A stretch of DNA of 64,000 nucleotides from Castellaniella hirudinis_A (GTDB taxonomy: Bacteria > Pseudomonadota > Gammaproteobacteria > Burkholderiales > Burkholderiaceae_B), in the NCBI RefSeq assembly GCF_047468865.1, contig NZ_JBLGTV010000005.1, positions 124,001 through 188,000 on the forward strand. The letters run 5' to 3'. Below are positions 33,076 through 43,863 of the stretch, one piece after another (within the stretch, counting starts at the first letter, position 1; each line of letters begins with the position of its first letter). Both the position numbers and the translations under genes were made by a program. The notes under the pieces are model-generated. The model was given only the letters and a program-made list of their open reading frames with translations. It was not told the DNA's origin and made no database searches.

Positions 33076-34602
33076 ATGGCCACACTGGATTCTCAGCGCG
33101 CCGTGGCCGTCATCGGTGCGGGCACCATGGGCGCCGGGATTGCCCAGGTGGCGGCCATGGCGGGCCACCCGGTCATTTTGTACGACACCCGCGAAGGCGC
33201 GGCGGCCCAGGCCATTGCGGGCATCGGCAAAACCCTGCAAACCCTGGCGTCCAGGCAGAAAGTCGATTCGGCCCAGGCGGCACGGGCCGTGGCGGCGCTG
33301 AAACCGGCGCAAACCCTGGCGGATCTGGCCGATTGCGGGCTGGTGGTCGAGGCGATCGTCGAGCGCCTGGATGCCAAGGCGCAGCTGTTTGCCGCGCTGG
33401 AAGACATCGTGTCGCCCGCCTGTCTGCTGGCCACCAACACCTCGTCCATTCCCGTGACCGCCATTGGCGCCGCGCTGAAGCATCCCGGGCGCCTGGGCGG
33501 GATGCATTTCTTCAATCCCGCGCCGCGCCTGCCGCTGGTGGAGATCATTTCCGGGTTGGATACCCGCCCGGACACGGCGCAGTGCCTGTTCGACACGGCC
33601 TTCGCCTGGGGCAAATCCCCGGTGCGGGCTCGATCCACCCCCGGCTTCATCGTCAATCGGGTGGCGCGCCCTTTTTACGGCGAAGGCCTGCGCCTGCTGC
33701 AGGAACAGGCGGTCGATGCCGCCACGCTGGATTACATTGCGCGGGCTTGCGGCGGTTTTCGCATGGGGCCGTGCGAACTCACCGATCTGATCGGCCAGGA
33801 CGTCAATGCGGCGGTCAGCCGCAGCGTCTGGGCCGCGTTTCATCATGCCCCTCGCTTCGAGCCGTCGCTGGTGCAGCAGGAACTGGTGGACGGGGGGCGC
33901 CTGGGGCGCAAGGCCGGGCGGGGTTTCTTTGATTATGCCGACGGGGCGCCCGCGCCGGCGCCGTCCCTGGCTGCGTCCCAGCCGCGCCCGGACGTCATCG
34001 CGCTGTTCGGCGGCAGTCCCCTGGCCCAGGCCCTGGGCAGCCGCCTGCGGGCGGCGGGCGTACCTTTCCAGGCCTGTGCCGAACGGGGCGACGGGCGTGT
34101 CGCCCAGGCGGACGAAGCCCTGCTGTACCTGACCGATGGCCGTTCGGCCACCCAGCGGGCGCACGATCTCGGCCAGCCCGCCACGCTTTTGCTGGATCTG
34201 TCCCTGGATCCCGCGACGGCGCGCTGCATGCCGCTGGCGGCCGCCCGCCAGTGCCCGCCGGCCGCCGTGGCCGCTGCCACGGGGCTGCTGCAGGCGGCGG
34301 GCCTGGACGTCGCCCCCATCCGCGACGTGCCGGGCATGGTGGTCATGCGCACGGTGGCCATGCTGGCCAACGAAGCCCTGGACACCGTCAGCCAGGGGGT
34401 CTGCAGCGCGGCGGACGTGGATCAGGCCATGCGGCTGGGGGTCAATTACCCGCTGGGGCCGCTGGCCTGGTGCGCCCGCATCGGCGCGGACACCGTCGGC
34501 ACGGTCTTGACGCACCTGCACGCCGCCTATGGCGAACGCTACCTGCCCTGCGCAGCCTTGAAATCCTCTATCTATTCAGGAATCCCTCTCCATGTCGCAT
34601 GA
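33076..34602 (+). CDS. paaH: 3-hydroxyadipyl-CoA dehydrogenase PaaH
   Basis: A 508-residue NAD-dependent 3-hydroxyacyl-CoA dehydrogenase. The Rossmann start is VIGAGTMGAGIAQVAAMAGH; the catalytic His lies in GMHFFNPAPRLPLVEI; the C-terminal part repeats the dehydrogenase C-domain (NPxGPxxLxDL-like GPCELTDLIGQDV and NYPLGPLAWCARIG). It oxidises 3-hydroxyadipyl-CoA to 3-oxoadipyl-CoA. Length fits PaaH (475-510). It overlaps paaI by 11 bp. Confidence 0.92.
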   Translation: MATLDSQRAVAVIGAGTMGAGIAQVAAMAGHPVILYDTREGAAAQAIAGIGKTLQTLASRQKVDSAQAARAVAALKPAQTLADLADCGLVVEAIVERLDAKAQLFAALEDIVSPACLLATNTSSIPVTAIGAALKHPGRLGGMHFFNPAPRLPLVEIISGLDTRPDTAQCLFDTAFAWGKSPVRARSTPGFIVNRVARPFYGEGLRLLQEQAVDAATLDYIARACGGFRMGPCELTDLIGQDVNAAVSRSVWAAFHHAPRFEPSLVQQELVDGGRLGRKAGRGFFDYADGAPAPAPSLAASQPRPDVIALFGGSPLAQALGSRLRAAGVPFQACAERGDGRVAQADEALLYLTDGRSATQRAHDLGQPATLLLDLSLDPATARCMPLAAARQCPPAAVAAATGLLQAAGLDVAPIRDVPGMVVMRTVAMLANEALDTVSQGVCSAADVDQAMRLGVNYPLGPLAWCARIGADTVGTVLTHLHAAYGERYLPCAALKSSIYSGIPLHVA

Positions 34603-35053
34603 AGCCCTAGATCCTCAAACCCTGGCCGAAACCGTGGCGACGGCCATGTGGTCGCGCGACCACGCCGCCCATGCCCTGGACATGCGACTGGATTCCATCG
34701 CCCCCGGCAGTGCGCGCCTCTCCATGAGCGTGCGTCCCGATATGCTCAACGGCCATGCCATTTGCCATGGCGGCATGCTGTTCACGCTGGCGGATACGGC
34801 CTTTGCCTATGCCTGCAACAGCGATAACCACAACACCGTGGCCTCGGCGGCCTATATCGATTTCCTGGCGCCCTCGCGCCTGGGCGACCGCCTGCAGGCG
34901 CATGCCCAGGTGCGCACCCAGGGGGGGCGCACCGGGGTGTACGACATTACCGTGCACAACCTGACGTCTGGGCGCGATGTGGCGCTGTTCCGGGGGAAAT
35001 CGCATCGCATCCAGGGCCTAGTCACCGAGTCCCTGACGGCCGAAGCCAGCTGA
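34592..35053 (+). CDS. paaI: Hydroxyphenylacetyl-CoA thioesterase PaaI
   Basis: A 153-residue hotdog-fold thioesterase with the PaaI active-site segment GHAICHGGMLFTLADTAFAY (catalytic Asp included) and a following ASAAYIDFLAP strand. It releases CoA from dead-end hydroxyphenylacetyl-CoA esters. Its start lies inside the end of paaH (11-bp overlap) and paaK follows after 32 bp. Confidence 0.92.
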   Translation: MSHEALDPQTLAETVATAMWSRDHAAHALDMRLDSIAPGSARLSMSVRPDMLNGHAICHGGMLFTLADTAFAYACNSDNHNTVASAAYIDFLAPSRLGDRLQAHAQVRTQGGRTGVYDITVHNLTSGRDVALFRGKSHRIQGLVTESLTAEAS

Positions 35054-35085
35054 TACCAGAATTTAAATGTAGTAGGAGACAATCC

Positions 35086-36408
35086 ATGCCTGTGAAAACA
35101 GCCCAGCCGGGGGATTTGGCCCCCATCGAAACCGCCAGCCGCGACGAGATCGCCGCGCTGCAGCTGCAGCGCCTGCGGCAGACCTTGCATCACGTGTACG
35201 ACAATGTGCCGCATTACCGCCAGGCGTTCGACGCCAAAGGCGTGCATCCCGACGACCTGAAGACCCTGGCGGACATCAGCAAGTTTCCCTTCACCACCAA
35301 GGAAGACCTGCGGCGCAACTACCCCATGGGGATGTTTGCCGTGCCGCGCGACCGCATCGCCCGCCTGCATGCGTCGTCGGGCACGACCGGCAAGCCCACG
35401 GTGGTGGGCTATACCCTGAAGGACATCGACACCTGGGCCGACCTGGTGGCGCGTTCCATTCGCGCAGCGGGCGGGCGGCCCGGCGATACGGTGCATGTGG
35501 CCTATGGTTATGGCCTGTTCACCGGCGGGCTGGGGGCCCATTACGGGGCCGAGCGCGCCGGCTGTACCGTGGTGCCGATGTCGGGCGGCCAGACCGAAAA
35601 GCAAGTCCAGCTGATCATGGACTTCAAGCCCGACATCATCATGGTCACGCCGTCGTATTCCCTGGTGATCGCCGAGGAATTCGACCGCCAGGGCATCGCC
35701 CCCGAAGACATCTCGCTGAAGGTCGGCATTTTCGGCGCCGAGCCCTGGGGCGAGGGCATGCGCAACGAGATCGAGCACAAGCTGGGCCTGGATGCCGTGG
35801 ATATCTATGGCTTGTCCGAAGTCATGGGGCCGGGGGTGGCGTCCGAGTGCATCGAATCCAAGGATGGGCCGGTGATCTGGGAAGACCACTTCTATCCCGA
35901 GATCATCAACCCCGAGACCGGCGAACCCGTGGCCGACGGCGAGGAAGGCGAACTGGTCTTCACCACCCTGACCAAGGAAGCGCTGCCGGTGATCCGCTAT
36001 CGCACCCGCGACCTGACGCGCCTGCTGCCGCCCACGGCGCGCAGCTTCCGGCGCATGGGGCACATCACGGGCCGGTCGGACGACATGCTGATCATCCGGG
36101 GCGTCAATGTCTTCCCCACCCAGATCGAAGAACAGATCATGCGTGACCCGATGCTCAGTTGCAACTACCAGATCGTCGTGTCCAAGGCCAGCCACCTGGA
36201 CAATGTCGAGATCCGCTGCGAACTGCAGCACGAGGCCAACGCGGCGTCGGCCGAGGCGGTGGCGCGCTGCGCGAAGCAGCTGCAGCATTACATCAAGACC
36301 AACGTCGGCATCAGCACCCAGGTCACGGTAATGCGCTATGGCGAATTGCCGCGTTCGCAGACCGGCAAGGCGCGGCGCGTGTTCGACCAGCGTCCTCGCC
36401 AGGAATAA
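35086..36408 (+). CDS. paaK: Phenylacetate-CoA ligase PaaK
   Basis: A 440-residue AMP-forming ligase that activates phenylacetate to phenylacetyl-CoA, the first step of the pathway and the PaaX inducer. It has the P-loop-like HASSGTTGKPTVVGYT, YGLSEVMGPGVASEC, the hinge region GRSDDMLIIRGVNVFPTQIE and the C-terminal Lys in PRSQTGKARRV. AGGAG lies before the ATG. The thiolase gene follows after 4 bp. Confidence 0.95.
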   Translation: MPVKTAQPGDLAPIETASRDEIAALQLQRLRQTLHHVYDNVPHYRQAFDAKGVHPDDLKTLADISKFPFTTKEDLRRNYPMGMFAVPRDRIARLHASSGTTGKPTVVGYTLKDIDTWADLVARSIRAAGGRPGDTVHVAYGYGLFTGGLGAHYGAERAGCTVVPMSGGQTEKQVQLIMDFKPDIIMVTPSYSLVIAEEFDRQGIAPEDISLKVGIFGAEPWGEGMRNEIEHKLGLDAVDIYGLSEVMGPGVASECIESKDGPVIWEDHFYPEIINPETGEPVADGEEGELVFTTLTKEALPVIRYRTRDLTRLLPPTARSFRRMGHITGRSDDMLIIRGVNVFPTQIEEQIMRDPMLSCNYQIVVSKASHLDNVEIRCELQHEANAASAEAVARCAKQLQHYIKTNVGISTQVTVMRYGELPRSQTGKARRVFDQRPRQE

Positions 36409-36412
36409 CGCC

Positions 36413-37635
<1,223 letters not shown>

Positions 37636-37636
<1 letters not shown>

Positions 37637-38781
37637 TGAAAACCACAACATGGCGTTGGATGGCCGGGATTGCCCTGGTCTCGTTCGGGATGACTGCCCA
37701 GGCGGCCGATCCCATCAAGATCGGCTCGGTGCTGTCGGTCACGGGGCCGGCCGCTTTCCTGGGCGACCCGGAAGCCAAGACCCTGCAGATGTATGTTGAA
37801 AAAATCAACAAGGACGGCGGTGTGCTGGATCGCCCGCTGGAACTCGTGTCCTACGACGACGGCACGGATGCCAGCAAGGCCAACAGCTTCACCAAGCGCC
37901 TGATTTATGACGACAAGGTGGATGTGATCATCGGCGGGACCACCACCGGGGCCACCATGTCGATGGTGCCGCTGGTCGAACAGGCCGAGATCCCCTTCAT
38001 CTCGCTGGCCGGGGCCGTCGTGGTCATCGACCCGGTCAAGAAGTGGGTCTTCAAGACGCCGCACACGGATCGCATGGCGGCCGAAAAAGTCTTTGAAGAC
38101 ATGAAGAAGCAGGGGTTGACCAAAATCGCCCTGATCAGCGAAACCAGCGGGTTCGGCCAATCCGGCAAGAAGGAATCCGAGATTGTCGCGCCTCAGTACG
38201 GTATTGATATCGTGGCCCAGGAAACTTACGGCCCCAAGGATACCGACATGACGCCGCAGCTGACCAACATCAAGAACAACCCCAATGTCCAGGCCGTCCT
38301 GATCTTCGGCCTGGGGCAGGGGCCAGCCTTGGTGCAGCGCAACTACAAACAGCTGGGCATCAAGCTGCCGGTCTATGAATCGCACGGCGTGTGTTCCGAT
38401 GAATTCATCAAGCTGGCCCGCGATGCCGCCGAAGGCACCCGCCTGCCCTGCGCCGCGCTGATCGTGGCCAAGGATCTGCCGGATTCCGATCTGCAGAAGC
38501 CGGTGGTCACGGCTTACGCCCATGACTACCAGCAGCGCTGGAAATCCGACGTGTCGACGTTCGGCGGCCACGCGTATGACGCGCTGATGATCTATGTCGA
38601 CGCCGTCAAGCGCGCCGGCTCGACCGACAAGGCCAAGGTGCTGGATGCCTTGAACACCACCCAGGGGGTGATGGGCACCGGCGGCGAATTCAACCTTTCG
38701 CCCACCGACCACATGGGCCTGGACTTGACTGCTTTCCGCCTGTTGGAGATCAAGGACGGCAAGTGGACGTTGGTGGACTGA
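37636..38781 (+). CDS. Branched-chain-type ABC transporter substrate-binding protein (LivK-like)
   Basis: A 381-residue periplasmic protein with a signal peptide (residues 1-23, TAQAAD) and the type I binding fold of LivK (PIKIGSVLSVTGPAAFLGDP, DDKVDVIIGGTTTGAT, TFGGHAYDALMIYVDAVKRA). It begins at the last base of the thiolase stop, so it is part of the paa operon. The matching permease and ATPase genes lie on the opposite strand further right, so the transporter is split over two convergent operons. Aromatic acids such as phenylacetate are the likely substrate by context. Confidence 0.9.
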
Positions 38782-38807
38782 CGCCGGACTGAACCCCCTC
38801 TCGGCAA

Positions 38808-38846
38808 AAGACGCCCCCCGCGGCACGAGCTGCGGGGGGCGTTTTC
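38808..38846. terminator. Rho-independent terminator of the paa operon
   Basis: Arms ACGCCCCCCGC (38811-38821) and GCGGGGGGCGT (38832-38842) are perfectly complementary and followed by T4. It lies 27 bp after the binding-protein stop. Confidence 0.88.
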
Positions 38847-38865
38847 GCCTTGAGGCGGCCCAAGG

Positions 38866-38905
38866 CAAAAAACGGCACGGTGCTGAAGCAGCCTGTGCCG
38901 TTTTT
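38866..38905. terminator. Bidirectional terminator between convergent operons
   Basis: Arms AAAAAACGGCAC (38867-38878) and GTGCCGTTTTT (38895-38905) form a stem with A/T tracts on both sides. It can stop both the paa transcript and the liv transcript, which ends at 38942. Confidence 0.8.
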
Positions 38906-38941
38906 CGGTGCGCGGGGTGGGGGAGGGGGATGTCTTGCGGG

Positions 38942-39166
38942 TCAGGGGTCTTGCCGGGCGATGGCCATGGCTTCGCGCAGGATGCCGAGATCGCCGATAT
39001 GATTGGCCAGCAGCAGGATCAGGCGGGCGTTGACCTGGGCGCTTTGCTCGTCGTTCAGGTCGTGGTGCAACTGCATCAACGCCTCGTAGAAATCGTCGCC
39101 GGGCGTGTAGGGGCGCAGGTACTGCCGCCCCGGTTCGTGGAAATTCAGATCCAGGTTCAGGCCCAT
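38942..39166 (-). CDS. DUF2783 domain protein
   Basis: A 74-residue protein from the ATG at 39166 (MGLNLDLNFHEPGRQYLRPY), matching DUF2783 in size and helical C-terminus (ARLILLLANHIGDLGILREA). Genes of this family often follow a flavin-dependent aromatic monooxygenase, as here (4 bp after it); its role is unknown. It is the last gene of the liv operon. Confidence 0.8.
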   Translation of the reverse strand: MGLNLDLNFHEPGRQYLRPYTPGDDFYEALMQLHHDLNDEQSAQVNARLILLLANHIGDLGILREAMAIARQDP

Positions 39167-39170
39167 GCCG

Positions 39171-40826
39171 CTATGCCTGCGCCGTCGCCTGGCTGATGGC
39201 TTCGCGCACCAGGGCCACATCCAGGTGATCCCAGCGGGCCGCGATGTGCTGGTCGGGCCGGATCAGCCAGACCGCGCCCGGCTGCGCGTCGTAGCGCTCG
39301 GCGAAGCGCCCGGTGTAGTCTTCGATCACCAGCAGGCCGTGCGGCGAGCGCCCGCCCTTCGGGGTGACCAGCATGACGTCGACCGACAGGCGGCCGCCGT
39401 GCAGGCTTTGCAGGGCGGTGCCCTGCTCGACATTGGCCGGGTCTTCGACGTAGACCAGCAGCTTGAAATCGCCGCCCAGGCGACTGAGCAGCCAGAAGTG
39501 ATCGACCTGGGCGCGCATGGGGCAGTCGTCGCAGGGGGCGCCGGGCACCATGTCGCCGGTGTATTGGGTGGTATCGGGGGTATTCAAGGTGGACTCCTTT
39601 AGTACGGTGGGAACGGAAAGTCGCCCGGCATTCACCAGCGCCCGGGCAAAGGGGTAATGCCGCGCCAAGCCCAGGACGGCATTGCGAAAGGCCAGCGTGG
39701 TCCGGGTTTTCGGCGTGATGAAGTCCATCGACCGGGCCGAGTTCTGCATGTTTTCCTGGGCCGCCGCCAGGCGCTCGGCCGAATAGCTGTCGAGCAGCGT
39801 TTCGGGGGCCAGCCCCTGCACCACCAGGCGCAGTTTCCAGCCCAGGTTGTCCGCGTCCTGGATGCCGGCATTGCTGCCGCGCGCCCCGAAGGGCGAGACC
39901 TGGTGCGCCGCGTCGCCGGCGAACAGCACCCGGCCATGGCGCAGGTGCGGCATGCGGCGGCACTGGAAGGTATAGACTTCGACCCATTTCAGTTCGAAGT
40001 CGTGGTCTTCGCCCAGCATGGCCCGGATTCGGGGGATGACGTGGTCGGCTTGTTTTTCGAGTTCGGGGTCGGCGTCCCAGCCCAGCTGGAAATCGACCCG
40101 CCAGGCGTTGTCGGCCTGATGGTGCAGCAGCACGGACTGGCCGGGGTGGAACGGGGGGTCGAACCAGAACCAGCGTTCGGAGGGAAAATCGGTTTTGATG
40201 AGGATGTCGGCCACCAGGAAGCGATCCATGAACGGCGTGCTCTCGATGTCCAGACCCAGCGAACGGCGCACAGTGCTGCGCGCGCCGTCGCAGGCCACAA
40301 GCCAGTCGGCGGCGAGGGTATGCGCGCCGTCGGGGGCGTCGATCCGCAGGACGGCGCCGTCCGGGCCGGCCTGCGCGGAGACCACGCGGTGCTGGCGGCG
40401 GATGTCCAGCAGCGGCAGCGACTGCGCCCGCCGCAGCAGGAAGTCTTCCAGGTAATACTGCTGCAGGTTGACGATACCCGCGCGGTGGTGATCCGGCTGG
40501 GGCTGCAGGTTGAAGCAGTAGATTTCCTCGTTGCGGAAAAAAGTGCGCCCGATGTCCCAGCCGACGCCTTTGTCCACGCATTCGTCGCCCACCCCCAGGC
40601 GATCCAGGATTTCCAGCGTGCGCTTGGCCAGGCAGGTGCCGCGCGACCCCATGGTTCGGGTGTCGTCCTCGTCCAGCAGGACGACCGGCACGCCGTGCTG
40701 GGCCAGGTCGATGGCGCAGGCCAGGCCGACGGGCCCGGCCCCGACGATCGCCACGGGGTGGCGGGCCGGGGCGCCGGTGGATGCTTCGGCGGCGGCGCGG
40801 GCCTGGAGCCGGTAGGTGTTCATCAT
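39171..40826 (-). CDS. FAD-dependent aromatic-ring monooxygenase (class A flavoprotein)
   Basis: A 551-residue hydroxylase from the ATG at 40826 (a second ATG follows directly). It has the FAD-binding GAGPVGLACAIDL, the DG motif (DGARSTVRRSLG), and GRVLFAGDAAHQVSPFGARG with GSNAGIQDADNLGWKLRL. The C-terminal thioredoxin-like part (about 420-551) is typical of 3-(3-hydroxyphenyl)propionate and phenol-type hydroxylases. It would use NAD(P)H and O2 to hydroxylate a phenolic acid; the substrate is not readable. It lies 4 bp after livF, in the operon of the transporter. Confidence 0.88.
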   Translation of the reverse strand: MMNTYRLQARAAAEASTGAPARHPVAIVGAGPVGLACAIDLAQHGVPVVLLDEDDTRTMGSRGTCLAKRTLEILDRLGVGDECVDKGVGWDIGRTFFRNEEIYCFNLQPQPDHHRAGIVNLQQYYLEDFLLRRAQSLPLLDIRRQHRVVSAQAGPDGAVLRIDAPDGAHTLAADWLVACDGARSTVRRSLGLDIESTPFMDRFLVADILIKTDFPSERWFWFDPPFHPGQSVLLHHQADNAWRVDFQLGWDADPELEKQADHVIPRIRAMLGEDHDFELKWVEVYTFQCRRMPHLRHGRVLFAGDAAHQVSPFGARGSNAGIQDADNLGWKLRLVVQGLAPETLLDSYSAERLAAAQENMQNSARSMDFITPKTRTTLAFRNAVLGLARHYPFARALVNAGRLSVPTVLKESTLNTPDTTQYTGDMVPGAPCDDCPMRAQVDHFWLLSRLGGDFKLLVYVEDPANVEQGTALQSLHGGRLSVDVMLVTPKGGRSPHGLLVIEDYTGRFAERYDAQPGAVWLIRPDQHIAARWDHLDVALVREAISQATAQA

Positions 40827-40830
40827 GGCG

Positions 40831-42147
40831 CTACATGCCCAGGTAGGCGGCCCGGACCTGCTCATTGCTGATCATTTCCTTGCCCGTGCCCGACAGCACG
40901 ATGTTGCCGGTCTCCAGCACATAGGCGCGGTCGGCGATCCCGAGGGCGGCGAACGCGTTCTGCTCGACCAGCAGGATCGTGATGCCCTGGGATTTCAGGG
41001 TGCGGATGACGTTGAAGACTTCGTCGACCAGCAAAGGCGCCAGGCCCATGGAGGGCTCGTCCAGCAGCAGCAGCTTGGGCCCGCCCATGAGCGCCCGGCT
41101 GATGGCCAGCATCTGCTGCTGCCCCCCGGACAAGGTGCCGGCGGGCAGGTGGCGTTTCTCGTGCAGGATCGGGAACATCTCGTAGACGCGATCCAGGTCG
41201 CGCGGGATTTTGTCCTTGGCCCGCAGGTAGGCGCCCAGCAGCAGGTTGTCTTCGATCGACAGGGGGCCGAATACCTGGCGGCCTTCGGGGCTGTGGCAGA
41301 TGCCCGCCTGGACGCGACGGTCGGCCCGCAGGCGGGAGATGTCGCGCCCGGCGAACTGGACGATCCCGCCGCTCATGGGCTGGATGCCCGAGAGCGTGCG
41401 CAGGAACGTGGTCTTGCCGGCGCCGTTGGCCCCGACCAGGGACACGAGTTCGCCTTTGTAGACTTCGAGGCTGATGCCTTTGAGGGCCTGGATGCGGCCA
41501 TAACAGGATTCGAGGTCGGTGACCTGAAGCAATGGTTTTTGGCTGGGCGCGCTGGCCGACAGGTGCCGGAACCCGCCCGCCTGGGTGGCGCCCAGGCCGA
41601 CGGAGTCCGGCGCCAGCGACACGATGCGGTGGTGCAGCTCGCGGTATTCGGCGCGGGCGTCTTCGCCGAACAGGGGGTCGTGGTTGTCGGAGAATGCCGC
41701 CAGGATCTCGGCCCAGTCTTCCGGCAGCAGGTGTTTTTTGGCCAGGGGGATGGCCTGGGTTTCTTCGGTGGTGATGTGCTGCTTCAGGCCGTCGATGTAG
41801 CGCCGCAGGGCGGCGATGAATTCGGGCTGGGTGGTCGGCTGGCCGGATGCCAGCTGTTGGCGCAGGGCCTGCAGATGGCCCGGGCCGCTTTGGTGTTCGG
41901 CCTCCAGGGCGTCGAGCACCCCGGCGACTTCGTCGGGCGCGCGCAGGCGCATGGCCTTGAACAGGTGCTGGTCTTCTTTGGCGTGGTGGCAGCCATCCAT
42001 GAATTCCTGGATGTAGTCGAACAGCGCGTGGAAGAAATCGGCGTCCACCGGGGTGCCGGCCTGCAGTTCGTCGATGACCAGATCAATGGTCCGGGCAATG
42101 CGCCAGAGGTTGCGGTGTTCTTCCTGGATGATTTCGAGTGCGTGCAT
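40831..42147 (-). CDS. livF: Hemerythrin-like domain fused to LivF-type ABC ATPase
   Basis: 438 residues, against about 235 for LivF. Residues 1-175 are hemerythrin-like, with His11, His54-x3-Glu58, His61, His85 and His124-x3-Glu128 as candidate diiron ligands. A linker (about 176-203) leads to a complete LivF ATPase: Walker A GANGAGKTT (239-247), signature LSGGQQQ and Walker B LLLLDEPSMGLAP. The start at 42147 (MHALEIIQEEHRNL) gives the complete first helix. The frame is unbroken through the junction. It lies 13 bp after livG. The ATPase powers uptake with LivG; the extra domain may sense O2, iron or NO, which is inferred. Confidence 0.9.
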   Translation of the reverse strand: MHALEIIQEEHRNLWRIARTIDLVIDELQAGTPVDADFFHALFDYIQEFMDGCHHAKEDQHLFKAMRLRAPDEVAGVLDALEAEHQSGPGHLQALRQQLASGQPTTQPEFIAALRRYIDGLKQHITTEETQAIPLAKKHLLPEDWAEILAAFSDNHDPLFGEDARAEYRELHHRIVSLAPDSVGLGATQAGGFRHLSASAPSQKPLLQVTDLESCYGRIQALKGISLEVYKGELVSLVGANGAGKTTFLRTLSGIQPMSGGIVQFAGRDISRLRADRRVQAGICHSPEGRQVFGPLSIEDNLLLGAYLRAKDKIPRDLDRVYEMFPILHEKRHLPAGTLSGGQQQMLAISRALMGGPKLLLLDEPSMGLAPLLVDEVFNVIRTLKSQGITILLVEQNAFAALGIADRAYVLETGNIVLSGTGKEMISNEQVRAAYLGM

Positions 42148-42160
42148 CTGTGATCCCTGG

Positions 42161-42922
42161 TCAGGCGTGACCGCCCAGATAGGCGGCGATAACATCTGGA
42201 TTGCGTCGGACTTCGGCCCCGGTGCCTTCGGCTAGGCGCTTGCCGTAGTCTAGAACCAGAATGCGGTCGGATAGGTTCATGACCATTTTCATGTCGTGCT
42301 CGACCAGCACCACGGTGACCCCGGTGTTGGCGATGCGGCGCACCAGGGCGTCGACTTCCTGGGTTTCCTTGGGGTTCAGGCCGGCGGCCGGTTCGTCCAG
42401 GAACAGCAGGCGCGGCTTCATGGCCAGGGCGCGGGCGATTTCCAGGCGCTTCAGGGCGCCGTAAGGCATGCTGTCGGCGCGCGCGCCGACATAGGCGTCC
42501 AGCCCCACGAAACCCATCAGATCGGCGGCCTGGCGGCGCAGTTCGGCTTCGCCCCGGCTGAGTGAGCGCACCCGCAGCAGGGCCTTGAACAAGCTGGTGT
42601 CCAGGTGCTGGTGGGCGCCCACCATGACGTTTTCGATGGCGCTCATGTTCATCCAGATCTGCAGGTTCTGGAAGGTGCGCGCCATGCCGCGCCAGGCGAG
42701 ATCACAGGGATTGCGGCCCTGGATTTCCTGGCCGTTCAGGCGGATGCTGCCGGACGTGGGGGTGTAGAGGCCCGTGATCAGGTTGAACAGCGTGGTCTTG
42801 CCCGCGCCGTTGGGGCCGATGACGGAATACACGATGCCTTCGTCCACCGAGAAGCTGACGTCCTGCACGGCGCGGACGCTGCCGAAATGGATGGATAGGC
42901 TGTTGACTTCGAGCAATGGCAT
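42161..42922 (-). CDS. livG: LivG-type ABC transporter ATPase
   Basis: A 253-residue ATPase with Walker A GPNGAGKTT, a LivG-type signature region (YGALKRLEIARAL), Walker B LLFLDEPAAGLNP and the LivG C-terminus (RILVLDYGKRLAEG). It pairs with LivF to power the high-affinity importer. It follows livM by 4 bp. Confidence 0.93.
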   Translation of the reverse strand: MPLLEVNSLSIHFGSVRAVQDVSFSVDEGIVYSVIGPNGAGKTTLFNLITGLYTPTSGSIRLNGQEIQGRNPCDLAWRGMARTFQNLQIWMNMSAIENVMVGAHQHLDTSLFKALLRVRSLSRGEAELRRQAADLMGFVGLDAYVGARADSMPYGALKRLEIARALAMKPRLLFLDEPAAGLNPKETQEVDALVRRIANTGVTVVLVEHDMKMVMNLSDRILVLDYGKRLAEGTGAEVRRNPDVIAAYLGGHA

Positions 42923-42926
42923 GGTG

Positions 42927-43859
42927 TCAGTTCTCCAGGCGCAGGCGGGCGGCCAGGGTGGGGACGATGCCGCGGGGCAGGAAGATCATGCACAGGATCA
43001 GGATGGCCCCGTAGATGACGATTTCCCAGCCTTCGAAGGTGGCCAGCAGCTGGGGCAGGGCGGTCAGCAGCACCGCGCCCAGCACCGAGCCGAACACCGA
43101 GGCCATGCCCCCGACCACCACCATGGTGATGAGTTCGATCGAGTGGAAGAAATTGGCCACGTCGGGCGTAATGAAGCCGATGTAGTGCGCGAAGATGCTG
43201 CCCATGATGCTCGCCACCACGGCCGACAGGACGAAGATCACGGTTTTGTAGCGGGGGACGTCGATGCCCACCACCTGGGACGCGACCTCGGAACCGTGCA
43301 GGCCGCGCAAGGCCCGGCCAAAGGGCGAATTGATCAGGTTCAGGGCGCCCCAGACGCTGCACACCAGCAAAATCGCCACGACCCAATACCACTGCTGGTC
43401 GCGCATGAAGGAAAAGCCCAGGACGTCCATGGACGGCACCGGCATACCGTCCGGCCCGCCGGTGTAGGCGGCTTCGTTGGTGATCACGATATGGATGATG
43501 ATGCCCAGCCCCAGTGTGGCCATGGCCAGATAGTGGCCTTTCAGGCGCAGGATGGGCCGGGCCACCAGCAGCGCCAGCACCCCCGAACCCGCCGCGCCCG
43601 CCAGCAGCGCCAGCAGCGGATGCACGTCGAAGTGCGAGGGCAGCACAGCGCTGGCGTAGGCCCCCAGGCCCACGAAGCCCGCATGCCCCAGGCTGATCTG
43701 GCCGGCATAGCCCACCAGCAGGTTCAGGCTGAGGACGATGATGGCGTTGATGGCCATGCGGATGACGATGTCGAGATAGAAGCTGTTGGGCACCAGGAAG
43801 GGCACCACACAGAGCACGGCGGCCAGCAGGGCCAAGCCAATAGTGGAACGACGGTTCAT
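42927..43859 (-). CDS. livM: LivM-type ABC transporter permease
   Basis: A 310-residue polytopic permease with the LivM core (AINAIIVLSLNLLVGYAGQI, SLGHAGFVGLGAYASAVL) and ALRGLHGSEVASQVVGIDV, where the ATPase contact loop is expected. It forms the membrane channel with LivH, whose gene ends 4 bp upstream. Confidence 0.93.
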   Translation of the reverse strand: MNRRSTIGLALLAAVLCVVPFLVPNSFYLDIVIRMAINAIIVLSLNLLVGYAGQISLGHAGFVGLGAYASAVLPSHFDVHPLLALLAGAAGSGVLALLVARPILRLKGHYLAMATLGLGIIIHIVITNEAAYTGGPDGMPVPSMDVLGFSFMRDQQWYWVVAILLVCSVWGALNLINSPFGRALRGLHGSEVASQVVGIDVPRYKTVIFVLSAVVASIMGSIFAHYIGFITPDVANFFHSIELITMVVVGGMASVFGSVLGAVLLTALPQLLATFEGWEIVIYGAILILCMIFLPRGIVPTLAARLRLEN

Positions 43860-43863
43860 GTGC

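Noticed and set aside
32263..34521. A 752-residue minus-strand frame opposite paaG and paaH
   Set aside because: Same reason: both plus-strand genes have clear family motifs; the antisense product has the Gly/Arg/Gln-rich make-up of a shadow frame.
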